Shown: positions 27,778-36,924, numbered from the stretch's first letter. The stretch is DNA of 64,000 nucleotides from Methylotenera_A sp040387515 (GCA_040387515.1 JAZKDP010000016.1:1-64000), one strand, 5' to 3'. Made by a program: numbers and translations. Notes: generated by a model not told the origin, from the sequence alone.

Positions 27778-28086
27778 TCAATTCACAAGCAGTTCAAAAG
27801 CTACTAAAAAACTTACTATTACCATCAAAACCATACCTAACAAAAATAACCTGTCCGCTAAAGCTTCCGCTCTAGCCGTGTTGTTGTCGGAGCGTAAGGA
27901 CCAGTAAGAAAGTATGGTACTGGCCAAAAAAAACAATCCATCAATCGCAATTAAGTTATCCGCCCAATTTGCAACCCTACCTTTAGGCACAAGCTGCATC
28001 ACGGTGATAACGGTCATACAAACACCAACCATCGTTGAAGACACTGGCAATATATGGCGCGAGATGTCTGTCACTTTATTGACCAT
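27778..28086 (-). CDS. small integral membrane protein inside the arg cluster
   Basis: Unrecognised 102-residue protein with three likely transmembrane segments (about 14-32, 43-62, 82-101) and a charged loop (SLRSDNNTARAEALADR). Its ATG shares one base with the argF stop (TAATG), indicating translational coupling, and argG begins 16 bases later. It is therefore expressed with arginine biosynthesis genes. No enzyme motif is visible; a role in transport or membrane housekeeping cannot be decided from sequence. Confidence 0.8.
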   Translation of the reverse strand: MVNKVTDISRHILPVSSTMVGVCMTVITVMQLVPKGRVANWADNLIAIDGLFFLASTILSYWSLRSDNNTARAEALADRLFLLGMVLMVIVSFLVAFELLVN

Positions 28087-29009
28087 TAACTATCTATTTT
28101 TCCTAATAATAGATATTCCATCAAAGCTTTTTGCACATGCAAACGATTCTCTGCCTCCTCCCACACAACCGATTGCGCGCCATCAATCACTTCACCTGCA
28201 ACTTCTTCGCCACGATGTGCGGGCAAACAATGCATGAAAAGCGCGTCTTTAGCAGCAACTTTCATCATGTCAGCGTCTACTTGCCAATCGGCAAAATCCC
28301 GCATACGCTCTTCGTTTTCGGCCTCAAAACCCATGCTAGTCCACACATCCGTGGTCACCAAATCCGCGCCACGCGCCGCTTCCATTGGGTCTGCAAACGT
28401 TTCAAAGTGATCATCGCCATATAAATTGGCACGCTCCACTTCTACTTCATAACCAGGCGGCGTGGAAACGTGTACATTAAAATCCAACACCTCAGCTGCT
28501 TGCAACCAAGTATTACAGACATTATTACTGTCGCCAATCCATGCCACCGTTTTGCCTTTTATCGAGCCTTTTTGTTCAATAAAAGTAAAAATATCTGCCA
28601 AAATCTGGCAAGGATGATATTCATTCGTCAGTCCATTAATGACTGGTACGCGCGAATTGGCAGCAAAACGCTCAATAATATCTTGCTCAAATGTCCGTAT
28701 CATCACAATGTCTGACATGCGTGAAATCACTTGTGCTGCATCTTCTACCGGCTCACCACGACCCAATTGTGAATCACGCGTATTTAAATAAATGGCAGAA
28801 CCGCCTAATTGATGCATACCCGCCTCAAATGATAAGCGCGTACGCGTGCTGGCTTTTTCAAAAATCATCACCAACGTGCGATCTTGTAATGGCCAATATT
28901 GCTGGTACGTTTTGAATTGTTGCTTAATCCATTTGGTGCGCATAAATATATGATTCAACTCATCTGTCGTTAAATCATTGAATTGCAGAAAGTGTTTAAT
29001 TGCAGCCAT
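28086..29009 (-). CDS. argF: ornithine carbamoyltransferase
   Basis: Makes citrulline from ornithine and carbamoyl phosphate. The carbamoyl-phosphate site STRTR, the HPCQ motif and the ornithine-site block HCLPAHRGEEV are all present. Its 307 residues from the ATG at 29009 are standard; a TTG at 29015 would add two residues, but GAG lies about 9 bases before the ATG and family proteins begin near MAAIKHFL. It follows argD by 56 bases. Confidence 0.96.
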   Translation of the reverse strand: MAAIKHFLQFNDLTTDELNHIFMRTKWIKQQFKTYQQYWPLQDRTLVMIFEKASTRTRLSFEAGMHQLGGSAIYLNTRDSQLGRGEPVEDAAQVISRMSDIVMIRTFEQDIIERFAANSRVPVINGLTNEYHPCQILADIFTFIEQKGSIKGKTVAWIGDSNNVCNTWLQAAEVLDFNVHVSTPPGYEVEVERANLYGDDHFETFADPMEAARGADLVTTDVWTSMGFEAENEERMRDFADWQVDADMMKVAAKDALFMHCLPAHRGEEVAGEVIDGAQSVVWEEAENRLHVQKALMEYLLLGKIDS

Positions 29010-29065
29010 ATTCAATACTCGAATTTCTTTTTTTGGTGTATTACGCCCAATTGATTACAGCTAGT

Positions 29066-30259
29066 TTATTGAGCCAAAAACTGTTTAATTAACTTAACCA
29101 AGCGCTCGACCAGTTCAAGTGCTTCTGCTTCGTTAATAATTAACGGTGGTAACAAACGTATCACCTTATCAGCAGTCACATTAATTAATAACTGTGTTTC
29201 CAACGCCATTTTGACGATATCACCACACGGCCTATCCAATTCAATACCAACCATTAAGCCAGCATGACGGATTATCACAACACCTTGCGTACTAGCCAGT
29301 TCAACTTTTAATTTTTCAGAAATTAAATCACCCATTTTCAATGCATTTTCACGCAACTTCTCATCGTGGATTACATTTAAAGTAGTTAATCCAGCAGTCG
29401 TGGCAAGTGGGTTGCCGCCAAAAGTAGAACCGTGCTTGCCATAAGTGAACATATCCGCCGCCGTGCCTTTTGCTACACAGGCACCAATCGGCACGCCAGA
29501 ACCCAAGCCTTTAGCTAGGCTCATTACGTCAGGCATTACGCCTGTATGCTGAAACGCAAACCAAGTACCTGTACGGCCAATGCCACTTTGCACTTCATCC
29601 AACATCAGCAACCAGCCGTTTTCATCACAGACGCTACGCAAACCTTCAAAGTAGGCTTGTAAGTCAGCCGGAATCTGAACTCCGCCCTCGCCTTGCACAG
29701 GCTCAACCAAAATAGCCACCACATTATTTTTGCGTGAAGCAATTTGCTTAATCGCTGCTAAATCATCGTATGGCACACGGATAAAACCAGATACCAGCGG
29801 CTCAAAACCTGCTTGCGCTTTGCGGTTACCCGTAGCAGAAAGTGTCGCCATCGTACGGCCATGAAAAGAACGTTCCATCACAATAATTTCAGGATTCTCT
29901 ATGCCTTTATTGTGCGCATAAAGACGTGCTAACTTAATGCTGGCTTCATTCGCCTCACAACCCGAGTTACAAAAAAATACTTTATCCATGCCAGATATTT
30001 CAGCCAATTTATCAGCTAAAGCTTCTTGCTCAGCAATGTGATAAATATTAGACACATGAATCAGCTTAGCGGCTTGATCGGATATGGCTTTCACCAACTT
30101 TGGGTGCGCGTGTCCAAGGCCATTTACTGCCACACCAGCAAGCGCATCCAAATATTTATTGCCTCGCTCGTCCCACAACCACACACCCTCACCTTTAGCA
30201 AAAGTGACTGGCTGCCGATTGTAAGTGTTCATTAAATGACTGTTGGTCAAGTTCGACAT
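29066..30259 (-). CDS. argD: acetylornithine aminotransferase
   Basis: Class III PLP aminotransferase of arginine synthesis, possibly also acting in lysine synthesis. LDEVQSGIGRTG and the PLP-lysine block MSLAKGLGSGVPIGA are diagnostic. Its 397 residues are normal. It is first in the arg cluster; an operator-like dyad lies 50 bases upstream. Confidence 0.95.
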   Translation of the reverse strand: MSNLTNSHLMNTYNRQPVTFAKGEGVWLWDERGNKYLDALAGVAVNGLGHAHPKLVKAISDQAAKLIHVSNIYHIAEQEALADKLAEISGMDKVFFCNSGCEANEASIKLARLYAHNKGIENPEIIVMERSFHGRTMATLSATGNRKAQAGFEPLVSGFIRVPYDDLAAIKQIASRKNNVVAILVEPVQGEGGVQIPADLQAYFEGLRSVCDENGWLLMLDEVQSGIGRTGTWFAFQHTGVMPDVMSLAKGLGSGVPIGACVAKGTAADMFTYGKHGSTFGGNPLATTAGLTTLNVIHDEKLRENALKMGDLISEKLKVELASTQGVVIIRHAGLMVGIELDRPCGDIVKMALETQLLINVTADKVIRLLPPLIINEAEALELVERLVKLIKQFLAQ

Positions 30260-30308
30260 GATTTTATTTCTATTCTAAATTTAAAAAATTCAACAAGTTA
30301 TCTACAAA

Positions 30309-30324
30309 TGTTTACACGTAAACA
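30309..30324. promoter_or_regulatory. operator-like dyad upstream of argD
   Basis: TGTTTAC (30309-30315) and GTAAACA (30318-30324) form a 7-bp perfect dyad with a 2-base centre, 50-65 bases before the argD ATG and downstream of the preceding terminator. Position fits a promoter-proximal regulator site. The sequence does not match the E. coli ArgR box well, so the regulator is unknown. Confidence 0.4.
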
Positions 30325-30344
30325 CATCTAATACCAAAAAAAGA

Positions 30345-30366
30345 AACGGCGGCTAAGGCCGCCGTT
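30345..30366 (-). terminator. rho-independent terminator after PuuD-like gene
   Basis: AACGGCGGC (30345-30353) pairs perfectly with GCCGCCGTT (30358-30366) around a 4-base loop. On the minus strand it is followed by TTTCTTTTTTT, so it ends the transcript of the 34-residue peptide and PuuD-like genes, before the argD promoter. Confidence 0.93.
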
Positions 30367-30382
30367 ATTGCCTTAATCGTTA

Positions 30383-30874
30383 CTACAACCCTAATACTGC
30401 GCGATGAGTTAGTCCATTCGCCATAAAAAATAACATAGGGATAGACAGCATCATATTTGTGCGTGATGCCAACATAGCAACACGTCGGGCGCTGGTTTTG
30501 GCGGCATCATCAGCTGGCACCAAACCCAATATTTTCTTTTGATTTGGCCAAATAAGCACCCAAACATTAAACAACATAATCGTACCTAACCAAGCACCAA
30601 TTCCGATACCTTCATAGCCATTGCGCAACAAAAACGCATCTGTGAAGCCAGCACCTAACAAACCTGCACCTGCAACCCATGTCACAACTGCAGACCAACG
30701 AAACCAAAATAATGCGCGCGGCGCGACGTGTTTAGTAATGCCAGCAGCAGTACCGTCTGCAGCGGCATCTTTTAATGCTGCCATTTGCACTAAATTAAAA
30801 TAATATAACAAACCAACCCATGTAATACCGGACAACAAATGTATCCAACGTACGATTCCTGGCATGAGCTCCAT
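30383..30874 (-). CDS. PuuD-like urate oxidase N-terminal membrane domain protein
   Basis: A 163-residue membrane protein with about four transmembrane segments (5-30, 52-78, 92-108, 139-157). It resembles the membrane part of the urate hydroxylase PuuD (formerly DUF989); His12 in RWIHLLSG would be a possible haem ligand. The cytochrome c domain of full-length PuuD is absent. A role in urate oxidation is therefore doubtful, and it may be another haem membrane protein. It is preceded by a 34-residue membrane peptide whose stop is 2 bases from its ATG. Confidence 0.7.
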   Translation of the reverse strand: MELMPGIVRWIHLLSGITWVGLLYYFNLVQMAALKDAAADGTAAGITKHVAPRALFWFRWSAVVTWVAGAGLLGAGFTDAFLLRNGYEGIGIGAWLGTIMLFNVWVLIWPNQKKILGLVPADDAAKTSARRVAMLASRTNMMLSIPMLFFMANGLTHRAVLGL

Positions 30875-30876
30875 TG

Positions 30877-30981
30877 TTAAACTCCTGCAACCAAAAAGTT
30901 TTTGAGGAAAAGCACTAAAGCGAAAGTAAGAATTAGCCCCGAAATAATGGTGCCTGCAACTGATTCAAGTGGATTTTTCAT
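30877..30981 (-). CDS. 34-residue single-span membrane peptide
   Basis: Short ORF with an excellent AAGGAG 8 bases before its ATG. It encodes a few polar residues (MKNPLESVAG), one hydrophobic span (about 10-32) and ends VAGV. The PuuD-like gene starts 2 bases after its stop, so translation is coupled. Size and context resemble small accessory subunits of membrane haem complexes. The family is not recognised. Confidence 0.65.
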   Translation of the reverse strand: MKNPLESVAGTIISGLILTFALVLFLKNFLVAGV

Positions 30982-31101
30982 TGCAATTGCTCCTTAGTAA
31001 CTTTGTCGTTACTGATTTGTTTTAATTTTTTATTTTACGAGTGTTGAGATTAGCCTAAAAGCCGCTTTTTAGCAAGATTTTGACATGAATTGACGGCTAA
31101 A

Positions 31102-32196
31102 TTAAGTGCAATTTCGCTTTGTATTCAAATCTGTATGTAAAAAAGGTTGAATCCGCAACTGCGTATCAGGATGCGAAGATAACATCTCGCTAATTGAGTG
31201 CGTTTTTTGCTTTGGATTGTGCCTAGAACTAGATTCGGCGCTTTTATTACTTGTCACTTCAAGGGCTTGCGCTTCTAAACGCTGCAAAATATCGGCAAAC
31301 GCACGCGTGGGCAAACAAGCTTTTTGTAATGCGTCCAACGCAAAATGATCTGCTTCCAATTCATGTTCGCGCGAATAGCGCATCTGCATTAATACTGCTG
31401 GCAAACCAGATGCCACAGAACTGACATCACCTGTGATTGCTGCAATAATCAAGCCTGCCAACACGCCTTGCAGGCTTTGCCTAAACGCGTGGCGCTGCTG
31501 TACATGTCCCAATTCGTGCGCTAGAACAGCCACAATTTCAGTATCATTTTTGGCTAACTTCACTAATCCATCCGTCACCACCATAATGCCGCCAGGTAGT
31601 GCAAAGGCATTGGCGCCGATAACACCACCATCTCTAAACTCCAGCCGATAAGTCGGGCAGTTTTTTACTTTACTACAGAGATTACTTAATGCTGAGGTAA
31701 TCGCAGCTTTATGCGCAGCATCTGTTTCACTGGGAGAAAAATAACCTAGCTTGTAATCTAAACCTTTCAACACTTGCTCGCCCAATTGGGCCTCAATGCT
31801 GGGCGGCGTAGCCTTTGCGACCGCCTCTGCCAGTTTTGGCACGCCAAATTGCAAAAAAAGCCACCCGGCAAATACCGTTAACAACATCGATGCAAAAACC
31901 CAGGCCAAATGGTTTTCTAAATAATGCAATCCACGCCAAAATAGATTGGTTTTTGACGGCATTAACGCTTCTATAGCATCAATATTTTCCGCTTCTAAAC
32001 GGCCGCCATTGGGCAAGTCAATTAATCGCTTTGCTTTACCCAGTTTCGCTTGCACTTCACAATCAGCCAAAGCAAAAGTCAGCGATTCATGCGCTATTTC
32101 AAATGCAATGTGTGGTTGAGGCGATGTCTGCACGCGTACCATTACGGGTTTGGCACGCGCGCTTAATCCATCAAAATAATCAGCTTGAAAAGACAC
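31102..32196 (-). CDS. M48-family membrane metallopeptidase
   Basis: Zinc endopeptidase with HELGH at 227-231 (AVLAHELGHVQQRH) and the distal zinc ligand in HELEADHFAL. One transmembrane helix (about 98-117) separates a cytoplasmic part from the peptidase domain; the peptidase side is probably periplasmic. Related proteins include BepA, LoiP and HtpX. The start is GTG at 32196, only 9 bases after the DUF898 gene, so the two are coupled. The pairing of a DUF898 protein with an M48 peptidase suggests joint envelope quality-control work, which is inference. Confidence 0.85.
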   Translation of the reverse strand: MSFQADYFDGLSARAKPVMVRVQTSPQPHIAFEIAHESLTFALADCEVQAKLGKAKRLIDLPNGGRLEAENIDAIEALMPSKTNLFWRGLHYLENHLAWVFASMLLTVFAGWLFLQFGVPKLAEAVAKATPPSIEAQLGEQVLKGLDYKLGYFSPSETDAAHKAAITSALSNLCSKVKNCPTYRLEFRDGGVIGANAFALPGGIMVVTDGLVKLAKNDTEIVAVLAHELGHVQQRHAFRQSLQGVLAGLIIAAITGDVSSVASGLPAVLMQMRYSREHELEADHFALDALQKACLPTRAFADILQRLEAQALEVTSNKSAESSSRHNPKQKTHSISEMLSSHPDTQLRIQPFLHTDLNTKRNCT

Positions 32197-32205
32197 GGCT
32201 AAGTC

Positions 32206-33606
32206 TTAACCAAAAGATAAATCAACATCAAACATCTCAGCCATTTCTTCGCCAGTGGCCTTCACTTCGGCTTTTTTATCGCCTACAAATTGGTCGAAAT
32301 CGACATCGCCAATAATCGCTAATTTTGAAGTGCGATATTTCGCCATGCGAATTTGCGCCCAAGGTGTTGCCAAGCCAAATGTCAGCATAATCATCACAAC
32401 ATTGCTGAAATATAGCCAGATAAAATCGCGCGCTCTTAATGTGCTTTTAAAAGTGAGCTCATCTAAGCTGGTGTTATTCCAAACCAAATTGCCAATACGC
32501 GCTTGTAAGTAGCCGGCAAAGCCGAATAAAAATAACAAATAGGTAATTAAAACCCCCAACCCAGCTAATACGCCCACTAATAAAGCCTTGGGGTTTTTAA
32601 ATATGTCACGCATTGTGTCTGCTGATTCCTGCTGCTTTTGCAGTAATTCATCTAGGATTTTTTGCTGCTCCTCTTGCGTTAACTCCTCTATCTGCGCTAT
32701 TTCATCTGCAGCCGCAGTTTCTGCCGCTTGCGCCGTATTCTCAACATCACTTAAAGTGGAGTCTTCCACCGCTGTCGTATTCTCAGAATATACGCGCTCA
32801 ACTCTTACCGCTTTATTTTGTGAACCAGATTCAGCAGGAATTTCTGTCACTTCATTGGCGGCTACAACAACATTTGTTGGCTGATGAATCGGCGCAAATG
32901 GTTGCACATTTGGAATGCTAGATTCAGCTGGTTGTGAATGAGAAATTTCGGTCGTTTTTTTAACATACTGCTGATAAGCAGGAATCGCAATTGCCGCTAC
33001 AATCCCAATAAATGGCAAAAGAAATACGATTAAATATACTTTATAAAACTGCTTAACCACGCGCTCCATCTCAAATTGACTGAGCCCAAAACGATGTCCT
33101 TTGGCTAAGAATTGATTCCTTTGATGCGCCGCATATGGCGCGGCCAAACCGAGTGTAATCGCAGTCAACAAACCTAGACCTATAAACACCTTTGCTGCTT
33201 CGCTAACGGTGCCCACAAAATCAAATCGCAGACCTCTGTGGCTAGAGTTTCTTGCGTTGAAGATTGAGCCACGCACGACCAACCAAGGTATTAATAGAAA
33301 AAGTATCATTAAAAGTGCGCCTGCAATCACTGGATTGGTGCTTTTAACAGATACATAAATGATAAAAAAAACGAAAGCAATGGCGCGCCCTTTTAAAATG
33401 GCGATTGGTTTGGCATGATAATCAAAGCCGAATTTTTCGATTAAGGTATTGTTATAAAAGTATTTTTTGCGGCGCACTTTCGCCCATGCGGAATAAATAC
33501 CCAAAGTGACAATCGTGAGTAATAAATTAACAATCCAAATACCAAAATATTCTGTTGTATTCCCTTGAAAGATAATCGGAGTGGTTTTTTGACTAGCTGA
33601 ATCCAT
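32206..33606 (-). CDS. DUF898 (YjgN-family) membrane protein
   Basis: A 466-residue polytopic membrane protein of unknown function. It has two similar membrane regions (about 20-215 and 345-440), each containing the family pattern F.G...EY/..YF....L.T..T.G.Y.PWA, here seen as YFGIWIVNLLLTIVTLGIYSAWAKVR and a TFGLATPWAQIR counterpart. Between them is a Gln/Glu/Ala-rich linker (about 220-335) likely to be coiled coil. AAGGATAAAAT precedes the ATG. It is coupled to the M48 peptidase. Confidence 0.85.
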   Translation of the reverse strand: MDSASQKTTPIIFQGNTTEYFGIWIVNLLLTIVTLGIYSAWAKVRRKKYFYNNTLIEKFGFDYHAKPIAILKGRAIAFVFFIIYVSVKSTNPVIAGALLMILFLLIPWLVVRGSIFNARNSSHRGLRFDFVGTVSEAAKVFIGLGLLTAITLGLAAPYAAHQRNQFLAKGHRFGLSQFEMERVVKQFYKVYLIVFLLPFIGIVAAIAIPAYQQYVKKTTEISHSQPAESSIPNVQPFAPIHQPTNVVVAANEVTEIPAESGSQNKAVRVERVYSENTTAVEDSTLSDVENTAQAAETAAADEIAQIEELTQEEQQKILDELLQKQQESADTMRDIFKNPKALLVGVLAGLGVLITYLLFLFGFAGYLQARIGNLVWNNTSLDELTFKSTLRARDFIWLYFSNVVMIMLTFGLATPWAQIRMAKYRTSKLAIIGDVDFDQFVGDKKAEVKATGEEMAEMFDVDLSFG

Positions 33607-33917
33607 ATTTTATCCTTGTTATTATTGATAGATATTATGTTTAAAACGTACTTGATTTGTGCAACAGAGAACTTAACTTACTTTTAAAATATTGAACCTA
33701 TTTTGCTGCTTTGTTACTTACTGAATGATCCTAAACATTTCCGTTAGAAAATTACATTATTTCCAACTCCATTTAAACAGCTTAATTTTGCTATTTGATT
33801 TAATTTTATAGGCAATTTAATGCCAATAGTGCAAAATCCTTTTTTTTTCAAAAAGATAGTTTCAACAATTATTTTTAAATATTAAACAGTCCTATTTTTC
33901 AAACGCAATTAATTTTT
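33607..33917. other. 311-base AT-rich divergent intergenic region
   Basis: Separates the DUF898-M48 transcript (minus) from the Rieske gene (plus) and must hold both promoters. It contains a small palindrome GGCA-N6-TGCC at 33811-33824 and a nine-T tract near 33839-33848. No ORF, tRNA or strong terminator was seen in it. Confidence 0.6.
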
Positions 33918-35051
33918 ATGGCTTCAGTCGCAACGTTAACACAACAATCCACCGCACTGCCTCAGCTACCGGTTAGCTGGTATGCAGATCCAGAGATTTA
34001 CACACTCGAACAGCAGCATTTATTTTCGCATGCCCCCAAATATGTCGGACATGCTGCAATGGTGCCCAATGCTGGCGATTACTACACGCTAGATTGGATG
34101 CACAATGCAAAAGCGCTTACCAATCAAGCAGATGAAATTGCATTATTAAGCAATATTTGCCGCCATCGCCAAGCAGTGATACTGACTGGAAGCGGCAATA
34201 CCAATCACATTGTTTGTCCGCTGCATCGCTGGACATATGATTTAAATGGCCAGTTATTAGGCGCACCGCATTTTGCACAAAACCCCTGCTTACATTTGCA
34301 CAAAACGCCGCTACAAAATTGGCAAGGCATGCTGTTTGAAGATTCGAACGCATCTAACTCATCGCGCAATCTTATTAAAGAGTTGAATCAACTGGGATGC
34401 AAGCAAGATTTTGACTTTACCAATTACCATTTGGATAACGTTAATGTTGAACACTACAACTTCAATTGGAAAACTTTTATTGAGGTGTATTTAGAGGATT
34501 ATCACGTCGGGCCTTTTCATCCAGGCTTGAATGCGTTTGTGGATTGCAATGATTTAAGCTGGAGTTTTGGTGAAAATTACAGCGTGCAAACGGTTGGCTA
34601 TAAACCAACGGCCGAACAACATCTATCGCCAACTTATCAAGCATGGCAAACAGCCGTCACTAATCACCATGGTAAAACGCTACCTAAATACGGTGCCATT
34701 TGGTTTGTGTATTACCCATTTTTAATGATTGAGTGGTATCCAAACGTGCTGGTGGTTTCGCACTTGATCCCAACAGGTGTAGACACTTGCAGCAATGTAG
34801 TTGAATTTTATTATCCAGAAGACATTGCCCTGTTTGAACGTGAATATGTTAAAGCGCAACAAGCGGCGTATAACGAAACAGCGGTTGAAGACCAAGAGAT
34901 TTGCCAACGCATGCATGATGGGCGCAAAGGTTTATTTGCGCTTGGTTTAAATGAAACAGGGCCTTATCAGCATCCTTTAGAAAGCGGCTTAGAGCATTTT
35001 CATCTATGGTATCGTAGGCAAATGAAACAGCATTTAGCACAACATGAATAA
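33918..35051 (+). CDS. Rieske-type ring-hydroxylating oxygenase, large subunit-like
   Basis: Non-haem iron oxygenase of the aromatic-ring-hydroxylating/choline-monooxygenase-like family. The Rieske [2Fe-2S] ligands are Cys81-X-His83 and Cys100-X2-His103. The mononuclear iron histidines are His196 and His201 in EDYHVGPFHPG, with a carboxylate expected further on. Its 377 residues are normal. No ferredoxin, reductase or small subunit lies beside it, so it depends on electron donors encoded elsewhere. The substrate cannot be told from sequence. The Shine-Dalgarno sequence is poor. Confidence 0.85.
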   Translation: MASVATLTQQSTALPQLPVSWYADPEIYTLEQQHLFSHAPKYVGHAAMVPNAGDYYTLDWMHNAKALTNQADEIALLSNICRHRQAVILTGSGNTNHIVCPLHRWTYDLNGQLLGAPHFAQNPCLHLHKTPLQNWQGMLFEDSNASNSSRNLIKELNQLGCKQDFDFTNYHLDNVNVEHYNFNWKTFIEVYLEDYHVGPFHPGLNAFVDCNDLSWSFGENYSVQTVGYKPTAEQHLSPTYQAWQTAVTNHHGKTLPKYGAIWFVYYPFLMIEWYPNVLVVSHLIPTGVDTCSNVVEFYYPEDIALFEREYVKAQQAAYNETAVEDQEICQRMHDGRKGLFALGLNETGPYQHPLESGLEHFHLWYRRQMKQHLAQHE

Positions 35052-35080
35052 GTGGTTAAATTGATGAAACTACGATTTTT

Positions 35081-35980
35081 GTGAAGCTACCTAATCTAGG
35101 TAGCTTATGGATGCTGGTTGCTGCGCTGGGCTTTGCGATTATGGGCGCATTGGTCAAAGTGGGCGCTGCAAAATTCAGCAGTGCGGAGCTGGTTTTTTAT
35201 CGCTCTGTATTTGGCTTAATCGCTATTTACGCTTTTATTTTTGCAAAAAAATTACCGCTTAAAACCCCTGTAATGGCCAAGCAAATGTCGCGCTCCTTAG
35301 TCGGGTTTGCCGCATTAGTTTTATTTTTTTATGCCATCGCACATCTACCATTAGCAACCGCCATCACACTTAACTACACCTCTCCACTGTTTTTGGCCTT
35401 ATTTATGCCTTTTATGTTGCGCATGGAACATCAACAAAATGCGTCTTACAAAAGTTTTGCAAAAAAAAGTTTATACGGCGCCGTAGTATTAGGATTTATT
35501 GGCATTGTTATTTTGCTTAAACCCACTTTAAATAATAATGATGCGCTGGCAGGCGCACTGGGATTGCTTTCTGGCATAGGTGCGGCGGTTGCCTATATTC
35601 ACGTCAAACAACTAGGCAATGTATTTGAGCCAGATTGGCGCACGGTATTTTATTTCACCTTGGTATCGACAATAGGCAGTGGCGCATGGATGCTTTTGCA
35701 GCATTTTACCGCTGTTGATTGGAGTGATTTACCCTTATTAATCGGCTTGGGTTTATCGGCCACCATCGCACAGCTTGCACTTACCAGGGCGTATCGTACC
35801 GGCAACACATTAACAGTCGCTAGCCTGGCTTATGTCACTGTGGTTTTAGCCAGTTTATTTGGCGTACTTTTCTGGAATGAGCAACTCACATGGTCAGAAT
35901 GGTTTGCCATCGGCCTAATTATTTTAAGTGGCATTATTAGCGTAAATACTACAAATAACTCAGCAAAAACAACTCAATAA
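35081..35980 (+). CDS. EamA-family drug/metabolite transporter
   Basis: Inner-membrane DMT-superfamily permease with ten predicted spans and two EamA repeats (about 8-138 and 153-290). Its 299 residues are typical. The substrate is unknown; family members export amino acids, nucleosides or amines. The GTG start at 35081 overlaps the TGA of a six-codon upstream ORF (35064-35084), and no Shine-Dalgarno sequence is near the GTG, so reinitiation is possible. It starts 29 bases after the Rieske gene. Confidence 0.88.
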   Translation: MKLPNLGSLWMLVAALGFAIMGALVKVGAAKFSSAELVFYRSVFGLIAIYAFIFAKKLPLKTPVMAKQMSRSLVGFAALVLFFYAIAHLPLATAITLNYTSPLFLALFMPFMLRMEHQQNASYKSFAKKSLYGAVVLGFIGIVILLKPTLNNNDALAGALGLLSGIGAAVAYIHVKQLGNVFEPDWRTVFYFTLVSTIGSGAWMLLQHFTAVDWSDLPLLIGLGLSATIAQLALTRAYRTGNTLTVASLAYVTVVLASLFGVLFWNEQLTWSEWFAIGLIILSGIISVNTTNNSAKTTQ

Positions 35981-35983
35981 TAC

Positions 35984-36003
35984 GTCTTTACAGACTTAAA
36001 GAC
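35984..36003 (+). terminator. hairpin after EamA transporter gene
   Basis: GTCTTTA (35984-35990) and TAAAGAC (35997-36003) form a perfect 7-bp stem, 6-base loop, just after the EamA stop. There is no U-run, so it may be weak or serve transcript stability. Confidence 0.35.
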
Positions 36004-36128
36004 ACCAGCCTATTTTAATTCTTTCACTACATTAACAAGCTACGCCAACAAGCAACTAGACTTTTGTTTTAGTTAGCAGTAATCTTAACTTTCCGCGTTA
36101 TAAATCTTTACTTATACTTAATATTTTG

Positions 36129-36914
36129 ATGATTAAATTTTTTATAACCTTCAAAAGTATTGCCCTACTAGTAAGCGCCAGCATGCTGCTTTCTGGCTGC
36201 TTAGGTGGCTCGATTGCGCAGCAAATTGCGCGCTCTATTGCCACTAGCGTGGCAGATAACGCCGTTGCCACTGCGATGGATGTGCAAGAATCGGATGTAC
36301 AAGACCGTTTTGGGCAAAACAAGAAATATAGCCCAGAAAACAACCCCATCATTTCGCAAAATACAACGCAACAAAATCTAGCACTGCAAAGTCTAGCTGT
36401 ACCAAATACAGCCCAACAAAACTCCCTATTACAAAAAAACACACAATCAACTGAAGCGCCGTTAGATCCTTATAAACTGGCTTTTGTAAATGCTAGATTC
36501 GACGAATTAAAACCCATTGCAGAACCCTTACCCGAACAATTAACCGAAGTTGAAACGCCAATTGCGGTGGTGCAAAGTAATCAATTAGTACCAGTTGAAT
36601 TGTTTAACTTATTGATTGGCGAAGAGAAAGCGGCTGTTTACACCAAAGCACAACTATTGGGTTCGTCTTCATTACCCAAACAACGAGAATGGAAATTGTG
36701 GCGCGTGGCGACTGGCGTGATAAAAACCAGTGTAATAAAATCAGAGAATACGAATAAAGCTGTGCTGAACAGTCAAACGGATTCAGCACAGTCCAAACAA
36801 ATCATTACCTTTTTAATTCCGCCTGAATTTGGAAAATTGCCCAGCGGCAGCATCGCCTTAGTTGAAATAGCCAGCCCGGGTGAGTTAAATATTGCGCGCT
36901 ATAAAATCAATTAA
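36129..36914 (+). CDS. hypothetical lipoprotein
   Basis: A 261-residue unrecognised protein. From the ATG at 36129 it begins with a lipoprotein signal peptide and lipobox LLSGC (Cys20 or so), then a short Ala/Ile-rich helix, a Gln/Asn-rich linker (about 65-110), and a C-terminal domain containing EWKLWRVATGVIKT and ending in a strand-rich stretch. Likely anchored to the outer membrane facing the periplasm. A TTG one codon upstream is in frame but unnecessary. It converges with the response-regulator gene. Confidence 0.75.
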   Translation: MIKFFITFKSIALLVSASMLLSGCLGGSIAQQIARSIATSVADNAVATAMDVQESDVQDRFGQNKKYSPENNPIISQNTTQQNLALQSLAVPNTAQQNSLLQKNTQSTEAPLDPYKLAFVNARFDELKPIAEPLPEQLTEVETPIAVVQSNQLVPVELFNLLIGEEKAAVYTKAQLLGSSSLPKQREWKLWRVATGVIKTSVIKSENTNKAVLNSQTDSAQSKQIITFLIPPEFGKLPSGSIALVEIASPGELNIARYKIN

Positions 36915-36924
36915 CAAAAAATTT

